A DNA stretch of 64,000 nt from contig NZ_JNWO01000021.1 in assembly GCF_000716435.1 (NCBI RefSeq), positions 124,001-188,000 of the forward strand, given 5' to 3'. The position numbers and the translations under genes are program-made. This document shows, in pieces, positions 58,533-64,000 of this stretch. Within the stretch, counting starts at the first letter, position 1. The number at the start of each line of letters is the position of its first letter. The notes below the pieces were generated by a model. That model was not told where the DNA came from. It saw only the letters and a list, made by a program, of their open reading frames with translations, and ran no database searches. This DNA comes from Streptomyces xylophagus (lineage in GTDB: Bacteria > Actinomycetota > Actinomycetes > Streptomycetales > Streptomycetaceae).

Positions 58533-58548
58533 ACGGTCTTTGCGCGGG

Positions 58549-58608
58549 AAATCGAGCAGGACGTCGAGCAAGACATCGAGCGAGATGTCGAGCGGGACGT
58601 CGAGTGAA
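58549..58608. repeat. Tandem array, five 12-bp units upstream of the long chaplin
   Basis: Units such as ACGTCGAGCAAG, ACATCGAGCGAG and ATGTCGAGCGGG repeat head-to-tail with 12-bp period. They stay open in the chaplin reading frame and would encode TSSK/E-type repeats, but lie upstream of the true start. Confidence 0.75.
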
Positions 58609-58656
58609 ATCGCGCGAGGAATTCAGTCAGGAATGAAGGCAGGGGGGAATTCAGCA

Positions 58657-59790
58657 ATGCGACAAGTCACCCGCAAGAGTTTGATGACCGTGGCGGCCGC
58701 GACCGGAGTGATCGCCGCCGCGGGCGGTGTCGCCCACGCGGACTCGGGCGCGCACGGCTCCAGTGCGGACTCGCCCGGCGTACTGTCCGGCAACACCGTG
58801 CAGGCACCGGTGCATGTGCCGGTCAACGTCTGCGGCAACACCGTGAACGTCGTCGGAATCCTCAACCCGGCGGTCGGCAACAAGTGCGCCAACCAGGGCG
58901 GGGGCGGCAAGGGCGGTGGCCACGGCGGTGGTCACAGCGCCGGCGGCGGTCATGGCGGCGGTCACGGTTCGTCGGGCGGCTACGGCGACGACGGTGGTTA
59001 CGGCTCCGGTGGCTACGGCGGCTCGGGCGGTTCCGGTGGCCATGGCGGGTCGGGCGGACATGGAGCGCACGGCGGCTCAGGGGGCGCGCACGCCGGCGGA
59101 CACGCGTCCGGCTCGCCCGGTGTCGGCTCGGGCAACCACGTCCAGGTACCGATCGACGTGCCGGTGAACGTGTGTGGCAACAGCGTCGACGTCATCGGCA
59201 TCGGCAACGCCGTCACCGGCAACGACTGCGCCAACGGCGGCGGTTGGAACGGCGGCGGGCACCACCACGGGACGCCTCCGGGCGGCGGCGGTCACCACGG
59301 GGGCGGCGGTCACGAGGGGGGCGGTCACCACGGTGGGGGGCACCACGGTGGCGGCGGTCATGAGGGCGGCGGCCACCACGGAGGGGGTCACCAGGGAGGC
59401 GGTCACCACGGCGGTGGCGGTCATCACGGGGGCGGTGGCCACCCGGGCACGCCTCCGGGCGGCGGTCACGGGACGACCCCGCCGGGGACTCCGGGTCACC
59501 CCGGAACGCCGGGCCACCCCGGGACTCCTGGGCACCCGGGTACTCCCGTACACCCCGGCACGCCCGGTCACCCCGCATCGCCGGGCACCTCGCCGATCAA
59601 GGGCGGTCACACGCCGACCGGTTCCGCGCACGTCAACCAGCCCGGCGCCCAGTCCGCGGTCCAGTCGCAGGGCGCCCCGCAGCTCGCGCACACCGGCAGC
59701 GAGCTGCCGCTGGGCCTCGCGCTGCCGATCGGCGCGGGCTCGCTGCTCGCGGGCGCGGTGCTCTACCGCAAGGCGCGGGCCTCGGCGTAG
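58657..59790 (+). CDS. chpC: Long cell-wall-anchored chaplin (ChpC-like) with His/Gly-rich linker
   Basis: A 377-residue precursor. The signal peptide is followed by two chaplin domains: SPGVLSGNTVQAPVHVPVNV with CGNTVNVVGILNPAVGNKC, and SPGVGSGNHVQVPIDVPVNV with CGNSVDVIGIGNAVTGNDC. A Gly/Tyr/Ser/His linker separates them. After the second domain comes a long run of GGGHHGG-type and PGTPGH-type repeats (about residues 215-325). The C-terminus has the sorting signal LAHTG, a hydrophobic helix and RKARASA, so it is covalently wall-linked by a class E-type sortase (not in this window). It is over 100 residues longer than S. coelicolor ChpC because of the His/Gly repeats. The start is ATG 58657 with AGGGGGG upstream; the open frame back to 58540 is not used. 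Confidence 0.92.
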   Translation: MRQVTRKSLMTVAAATGVIAAAGGVAHADSGAHGSSADSPGVLSGNTVQAPVHVPVNVCGNTVNVVGILNPAVGNKCANQGGGGKGGGHGGGHSAGGGHGGGHGSSGGYGDDGGYGSGGYGGSGGSGGHGGSGGHGAHGGSGGAHAGGHASGSPGVGSGNHVQVPIDVPVNVCGNSVDVIGIGNAVTGNDCANGGGWNGGGHHHGTPPGGGGHHGGGGHEGGGHHGGGHHGGGGHEGGGHHGGGHQGGGHHGGGGHHGGGGHPGTPPGGGHGTTPPGTPGHPGTPGHPGTPGHPGTPVHPGTPGHPASPGTSPIKGGHTPTGSAHVNQPGAQSAVQSQGAPQLAHTGSELPLGLALPIGAGSLLAGAVLYRKARASA

Positions 59791-59812
59791 CACCCGGGAA
59801 CATGTGATCTGC

Positions 59813-59853
59813 GCAACGGAGGGGCCCCGCATCGTCGGGGCCCGCTCCGTTGC
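59813..59853. terminator. Hairpin terminator after the long chaplin
   Basis: GCAACGGAGGGGCCCCG pairs with CGGGGCCCGCTCCGTTGC (one bulge), loop CATCGT. It lies between the chaplin gene and the convergent DUF5703 gene and can serve both. Confidence 0.85.
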
Positions 59854-59865
59854 GTCCGGCTCAGC

Positions 59866-60054
59866 TCACCACGTGGCACGCACCTGGCGGATGATCCGCC
59901 GGCGCAGCCGCACCCTGCGACTGCCGTCGCGCAGCAGGCTCAGTCGGTCCAATTCCCAGTGTCCGTACTCGGCATGGTCCGTCAGGAGACGTGTGGCGTC
60001 CTTGCGGGAGACCCCGCGCGGTACGTACACGTCGACAAATTCGTATTCCGGCAT
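59866..60054 (-). CDS. DUF5703 family small protein
   Basis: A 62-residue basic protein: MPEYEFVDVYVPRGVSRKDA, then LLTDHAEYGHWELDRLSL and an Arg-rich end RRIIRQVRATW. Small conserved actinobacterial protein of unknown function (DUF5703 by resemblance). It is divergent from the acidic protein at 60102 across 47 bp. Confidence 0.75.
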   Translation of the reverse strand: MPEYEFVDVYVPRGVSRKDATRLLTDHAEYGHWELDRLSLLRDGSRRVRLRRRIIRQVRATW

Positions 60055-60101
60055 CGCATCTATTGTGCGGGCAGAGCCCCGGTACGGATAGCGTCTGCAC
60101 T

Positions 60102-60836
60102 ATGTCTGATGCTGCGCAGCCCACCGCTGCCGAGGTACGCGCCGCCGCCGAGGCGGTCAAGACCGCGCTCGACCGCCACCTGGCCGCGGTCGAAGGCCGG
60201 TCGGGGGAGGACGACCCGGCCGTCTACGAGGCGTTCAACCAGCTCGCCGCGGCCGCCGAGGTCTACGACGAGCTGCTCTACGACCGTTATGACGAGGTCA
60301 CGCCTTTCGAGATCCCCGGTACGGACGACTCCCTGCCGCCGTACACCGGCCCCGAGGAGCCGAACGCGGTGAGCGTGCTGATCCGCCGTGACTACGCCGT
60401 GGCGGAGCCGCAGCGGCTGCTGGCCCAGGCGCAGCGGGTCGAGGCGGCGGTCGGCGACGGCACGGGCACGGAGGCCTCCGCCACGATCCACGGCGCGCTC
60501 GGCATCCTCTTCGACGAGTTCGAGGCGGACGAGATCGCCTCCCGGCCCAAGGAGTTCGGCCTGGAAGAGGGCGACTCCACGCTGTGGGTGACCGCCGCCG
60601 ACGAGACGGCCGAGCCGGGTTCCTGGCTGGAGGCCCCCTTCGAGCAGGTCGATCCGCAGCGGGTGGTGTGCCGCTTCGACGTCAGCGCGGTCTTCGACGA
60701 CGAGATCAACGACGAGCTGGACGACATCGACGAGGTGGACGAGGCCGAGGAGGAGATCGAGGACGAACTCGATCCCGAGCTCGACGCCGATCTCGACGAG
60801 GACGAGGACCTGGAGGCGCTGGAAGCGGACCGCTGA
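60102..60836 (+). CDS. Conserved acidic-tailed protein of unknown function
   Basis: A 244-residue soluble protein. The N-terminal half is helical (TAAEVRAAAEAVKTALDRHL, NQLAAAAEVYDELLYDRYDE). The centre includes NAVSVLIRRDYAVAEPQRLL. The last 40 residues are almost entirely Asp/Glu (for example EEEIEDELDPELDADLDEDE). No Shine-Dalgarno is visible before ATG 60102, so the mRNA may be leaderless. Function unknown; the neighbourhood is conserved beside chaplins in Streptomyces as I recall. Confidence 0.75.
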   Translation: MSDAAQPTAAEVRAAAEAVKTALDRHLAAVEGRSGEDDPAVYEAFNQLAAAAEVYDELLYDRYDEVTPFEIPGTDDSLPPYTGPEEPNAVSVLIRRDYAVAEPQRLLAQAQRVEAAVGDGTGTEASATIHGALGILFDEFEADEIASRPKEFGLEEGDSTLWVTAADETAEPGSWLEAPFEQVDPQRVVCRFDVSAVFDDEINDELDDIDEVDEAEEEIEDELDPELDADLDEDEDLEALEADR

Positions 60837-60865
60837 GCCGCGCCGCGCCCGGCTGTTGCGACGAC

Positions 60866-60910
60866 GACGGCGGCGGTCGCGGAGGAACCCCCTCCGCGAC
60901 CGCCGCCGTC
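60866..60910. terminator. Long bidirectional hairpin terminator
   Basis: A perfect 20-bp stem (60866-60885 with 60891-60910, core GGCGGTCGCGGAGG / CCTCCGCGACCGCC) with a 5-nt loop between convergent genes. Confidence 0.88.
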
Positions 60911-60979
60911 CGTCGTCCGCCTCGGACCTCCGTGACGTGACCGTGGCCGTCGGCCCTCCGGTCAGGACTGTCGTCCTGC

Positions 60980-63211
60980 TCAGACCTCCGCCGGTACCTG
61001 CGGCCGCAGCAGCACCGGCAACCGGGTCGTACGCGGCTTGGCCGGGATCTCGGCCACGGCCCGGGGCAGCGCCTGGTCCACACCGTGCACCACGGACAGA
61101 TGACGGTCCGCCCGGCTGAACGCCGTGTACACCCAGGGCCGACTGAGGGCCTGCGCCGCGTCCCCCGGCAGCACCACGACCACCGCGGGCCACCGCGCCC
61201 CGACCGCCTGGTGCGCGGTCAGCGCCCACCCGTGCCGCACGGCCTGCTCCACCCGCTCCTTCGGTACGACGACGGGTCCGCCGGCGCACGTCAGATGCAG
61301 TCCCTCGGCGTCGGCGTTCACCACCTGGCCGGGGACCGTACGGCCAGGGGCGGGGGAGTACGCGATCCGGTCGCCGGGGTCGAAGCCGCCGAAGCGGCCG
61401 GGGCCGGGGTTGAGCCGTTCCTTCAGCGCCACGTTGAGGGCACGAGTGCCCGCTGCGCCGCCGTGCCCCGGTGTGATCACCACCGTCTGCTCGGCCGGGA
61501 CGCCGATCACCCGCGGCACCGAGTCGGCGACGAGCTGCACGGTCCGGTGCACGGCCTCGCCGGCGTCCCGCACCGGCACGATCACGACCTCCTTGCCGGG
61601 GGCCTCCACCTGGTTCAGCTCGCCGATACCGATGCCCGAGACCAGCTCGCCCACGGGACCGAGATCCGGGCGCCGCGAGACGACCTGGGGGCAGGCCTTC
61701 GACGCGAGCAGATCGGCGAAGACCCGCCCGGGTCCCGCCGACCACAGCACCGCCGGGTCCCCGGCCAGCACCAGCCGAGCCCCGTCCGGCAGCGACTCGG
61801 TGAGCAACGCGGCCGTCTCGACGTCCAGTTGGGGCGCGTCGAGCACGACGAGGAGATCCAGGTCGAGGGCACCGTCCGCGTCCCGCCCGGGGCCTTCGGC
61901 ACCGGACAGCAGCCCGGCGACGGTGGCGGTGCGGGGGGCGTCACCCGGCTCGGAACTTTCCGACTCGCCGGACGACGTGCTCCCTGATTCCGTGGACCGC
62001 GTCAGCAGCGCGGCGAACCGGTCCCGGCCGACCGGACTGTGGGCGGCGGCCCAGGCGCGCAACCCGAAACCCGTCGCCGCGCGGAGCAGTGCCGCCGGTT
62101 CCTCCAGGGACGCCTCGCCGCCGGTGTGGAGCACCAGCCCGTGCCCCGCGACCGCGCGGATCAGTTCGCCGGTGGACCCCTTGGCGGCACCGGCCTGCTC
62201 CCAGTCCGCCGCCGAACCGTCCTCCTTCGGCACCGAGTTGATCAGCTTGGCGAGTCCGTCGGCGAGGCTCTCCTCGGCGAGCGCGTACCGCTCCAGGCCG
62301 ATCAGCACACGGACGGGACGCTCCTCGGCCTCCGAGTCCTCATCGGAATCGGACGCGTCGTCCGTGCGCTGCACCGGGACCGCGGGCTCGTCCAACGCGT
62401 CCTGGAACACCAGCACTTCACCCTCCGCGATGGCGCTCTGCGTCGCCGCGTCCGGATCGGGCACCCCTTGCTTGGCCAGCGCCGCCGTCAACGTCGACGC
62501 CTCCAGGGCCGTATGCCCGGCCAGAGCCGCCTGCTCCAGGAGCCAGGCGATGACCGCCCGGCCCCGCCGCTCGTCGTCCGGCGCGCACTCGGCGCCGAGC
62601 AGCGCCCGCGCGAATCCGTCGGCCTGCTCGGGCCGTACACCCGGGACGCGCAGCAACTGCCAAGGGTCCTCGCGGAGTTGCTCGTCCGCGATCTCGCCGA
62701 GTGCCGCCGCCACCTGTGCCGCGAGCGTCTCGGGCGCGCCGCCCTCGGCCAGCACCCGGCGTACGGACTCGACGGTCTCGGTCGCGGGGGCGCCGGGCGC
62801 CGCCGCGACGGGTTGGGGCCGCCGCACCGCCTCCGGGGCGGCGGACGGGCGCGGGGCGGGCTCCGGCTTGGCGGAGGGGATGGGCACGGGCTTCTCGCCG
62901 CTCTCCACGGCCCGCACCGCCGCGAGCAGTTCGGCGGCCGTCCCGCTGAGCTTGGTCCCGGCCACGATCGGCCCGGCCTTCTCCGCCTTCCGCCGCTCGA
63001 TCCGCTCCCGCTCCAGCTTCTGGGCCAGCAACTCGGCGGCGGCCTCGGACAGTTCGGGGGCGGCAACCTCGGCCGTGGCTTCACCGGTGCCCTCGGTGCC
63101 TTCCACGGCGGCCTCGGCCGTGTCCTCCCCCGTGCCCTCGGCGCCCTCCACGGCGTCCGTGCCCGTGTCCTCGGCTGGCGAGGTCTCCGTGGTCTCCGGG
63201 TCCGTGCTCAC
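60980..63211 (-). CDS. RecD2-like helix-hairpin-helix protein lacking a Walker A motif
   Basis: A 743-residue protein. Residues 1-80 are low-complexity (Glu/Thr/Gly) and 80-135 Pro/Ala-rich. The middle resembles the HhH/N-terminal region of RecD2 (LREDPWQLLRVPGVRPEQAD). The C-terminal half resembles superfamily 1 helicase core: SLPDGARLVLAGDPAVLWSA, GPGRVFADLLAS, VVITPGHGGAAGTRALN and GWALTAHQAVGARWPAVVVV with VYTAFSRADRHLSVVHG. At the place of motif I there is AATGFGLRAWAAAHS, with no GxxxxGK(S/T), and the motif II position reads VVLDAPQLD. ATP hydrolysis is therefore doubtful. GTG 63211 overlaps the aldo/keto reductase stop as GTGA. Confidence 0.82.
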   Translation of the reverse strand: MSTDPETTETSPAEDTGTDAVEGAEGTGEDTAEAAVEGTEGTGEATAEVAAPELSEAAAELLAQKLERERIERRKAEKAGPIVAGTKLSGTAAELLAAVRAVESGEKPVPIPSAKPEPAPRPSAAPEAVRRPQPVAAAPGAPATETVESVRRVLAEGGAPETLAAQVAAALGEIADEQLREDPWQLLRVPGVRPEQADGFARALLGAECAPDDERRGRAVIAWLLEQAALAGHTALEASTLTAALAKQGVPDPDAATQSAIAEGEVLVFQDALDEPAVPVQRTDDASDSDEDSEAEERPVRVLIGLERYALAEESLADGLAKLINSVPKEDGSAADWEQAGAAKGSTGELIRAVAGHGLVLHTGGEASLEEPAALLRAATGFGLRAWAAAHSPVGRDRFAALLTRSTESGSTSSGESESSEPGDAPRTATVAGLLSGAEGPGRDADGALDLDLLVVLDAPQLDVETAALLTESLPDGARLVLAGDPAVLWSAGPGRVFADLLASKACPQVVSRRPDLGPVGELVSGIGIGELNQVEAPGKEVVIVPVRDAGEAVHRTVQLVADSVPRVIGVPAEQTVVITPGHGGAAGTRALNVALKERLNPGPGRFGGFDPGDRIAYSPAPGRTVPGQVVNADAEGLHLTCAGGPVVVPKERVEQAVRHGWALTAHQAVGARWPAVVVVLPGDAAQALSRPWVYTAFSRADRHLSVVHGVDQALPRAVAEIPAKPRTTRLPVLLRPQVPAEV

Positions 63212-64000
63212 AGCGTGCTCCAGTCGTGATCGGGATAGCGGTGCAGAGGCGCCGACACATCGTCGAGCGCTCGGCAGATCTCGTCAGGAAGACTAAGCGC
63301 CTCCACTGACAATGCGGCCGTGAGCTGGTGCGCGTTGCGCGCGCCGACGATCGGGGCGGCCACCCCGGGCCGGTCGCGGACCCAGGCGAGGGCCACTTGG
63401 AGGGGCGTCACGGCGAGCCCGTCCGCGGCAATGGTCACCGCGTCCACGATGCGGGTCGCCGTGTCGTCGAGGTACGGCGCGACGAAGGGCGCCATGTGCT
63501 CCGAGGCGCCGCGCGAGCCGGCCGGGGTCGCCTGCCGGTACTTGCCGGTGAGGACCCCGCGCCCGAGCGGTGAGGAGGGCAGCAGTCCGATGCCCAGGTC
63601 GAGCGCGGCCGGCAGCACCTCGCGCTCCACGCCCCGCTGCAACAGCGAGTACTCCAGCTGCGTGCTGGCCAGCCGGGTCCGCGTGCCCGGCGCCGCCAGC
63701 TGCCAGGTCGCCGCCTTGGCCAGCTGCCAGCCGCAGTAGTTGGAGACGCCCGCGTAACGCGCCCGCCCGCTGCTGACCGCCAGGTCGAGGGCCTGGAGGG
63801 TCTCCTCCAGCGGCGTGAACGGGTCGAAGGCGTGGATGTGCCACACGTCGACGTAGTCCGTGCCGAGGCGGGCCAGCGAGGCGTCCAGCGCGGCGAGCAG
63901 ATGGCCGCGCGAGCCGTCGAAGCGGCGGTCGGGGTCGGGTACGCTCCCCGCCTTCGTCGAGATGACCAGGTCCCGGCGCGGCACGAGCCCCTCTATGAGC
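63208..64000 (-). CDS. Aldo/keto reductase, partial (5' end beyond window)
   Basis: The 3' 264 codons of an aldo/keto reductase. The frame stays open to base 64000 (LIEGLVPRRDLVISTKAG), so the N-terminus with the catalytic Asp and Tyr is outside. Visible are the catalytic Lys in ISTKAG, His in VDVWHIHAFDPFTP, GRARYAGVSNYCGWQLAK, STQLEYSLLQRGVE, PSSPLGRGVLTGKY and the NADP-binding PIVGARNAHQL. It overlaps the RecD2-like gene by 4 bp, so they are translationally coupled, an unusual pairing. Confidence 0.88.
   Translation of the reverse strand, partial: LIEGLVPRRDLVISTKAGSVPDPDRRFDGSRGHLLAALDASLARLGTDYVDVWHIHAFDPFTPLEETLQALDLAVSSGRARYAGVSNYCGWQLAKAATWQLAAPGTRTRLASTQLEYSLLQRGVEREVLPAALDLGIGLLPSSPLGRGVLTGKYRQATPAGSRGASEHMAPFVAPYLDDTATRIVDAVTIAADGLAVTPLQVALAWVRDRPGVAAPIVGARNAHQLTAALSVEALSLPDEICRALDDVSAPLHRYPDHDWSTL

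Noticed and set aside
58540..58656. N-terminal extension of the long chaplin encoding TSSK/E repeats
   Set aside because: The extension would bury the signal peptide and lacks a ribosome-binding site, while ATG 58657 has a good one and a proper signal sequence.

Overview
The window reads as one continuous stretch of a Streptomyces chromosome. It has very high G+C with strong third-position GC bias, GTG starts are common, chaplin genes are present, and I found only one in-frame TTA codon. The short chaplin followed by a long LAHTG-anchored chaplin, with a gluconate operon nearby, matches the chpH-chpC neighbourhood known from S. coelicolor. I see no phage, insertion sequence, CRISPR array or rRNA. 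The one RNA gene is tRNA-Leu(GAG).

Layout. 0-9.8 kb: a TetR regulator, a molybdopterin oxidoreductase, a citrate-metal symporter, an MFS transporter, a secreted membrane-anchored protein paired with a class F sortase, a sugar-type ABC ATPase carrying the TTA codon, and a DUF3574 lipoprotein-size secreted protein. 9.8-17.7 kb: aldehyde and alcohol dehydrogenases, an EamA exporter, two TetR regulators, an acyl-CoA dehydrogenase, a MaoC hydratase and SoxR. Two pairs of matching palindromes here suggest which regulator controls which genes. 17.7-28.7 kb: an RNA ligase lacking its catalytic-lysine segment, a beta-keto acid cleavage enzyme, an XRE-type regulator, a secreted glutamic peptidase, a secreted penicillin acylase, a serine hydrolase and a NamZ-type muramidase. 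28.8-41.9 kb: a fatty-acid-type SDR/acyl-CoA ligase/TetR operon, a NarL-type two-component system, an LGFP-repeat protein, an acyl-CoA dehydrogenase plus acyl kinase-like operon, a duplicated His-rich small protein with two DUF202 membrane proteins, a Nudix hydrolase, a DMT transporter and an unknown protein. 42-50.8 kb: an amino-acid permease, a sulfite-oxidase-like molybdoenzyme with its cytochrome b partner, a complete gluconate/idonate operon with divergent GntR, a YchJ-family protein and an unknown. 50.9-56.2 kb: a Pls/PosA-type membrane NRPS translationally overlapping an M1 metallopeptidase. 56.4-64 kb: tRNA-Leu, an M20 peptidase, the two chaplins, small conserved proteins, a RecD2-like protein without a visible Walker A motif, and the 3' part of an aldo/keto reductase cut by the window end.

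Most notable. (1) The Pls/PosA synthetase, whose adenylation pocket I read by eye as close to a known lysine code, sits in one operon with an HEXXH-X18-E peptidase. This looks like a poly-basic-amino-acid production and trimming system. (2) The RNA ligase has an in-frame loss of nucleotidyl transfer motif I. (3) Several intergenic gaps hold short tandem-repeat arrays (32-bp, 14-bp, 23/24-bp, 12-bp units) abutting stop codons, and one holds a 195-bp imperfect palindrome with a half copy 15 kb away. (4) Three palindrome families appear in more than one promoter and predict small local regulons. All functional statements are by reading motifs; no database search was possible.
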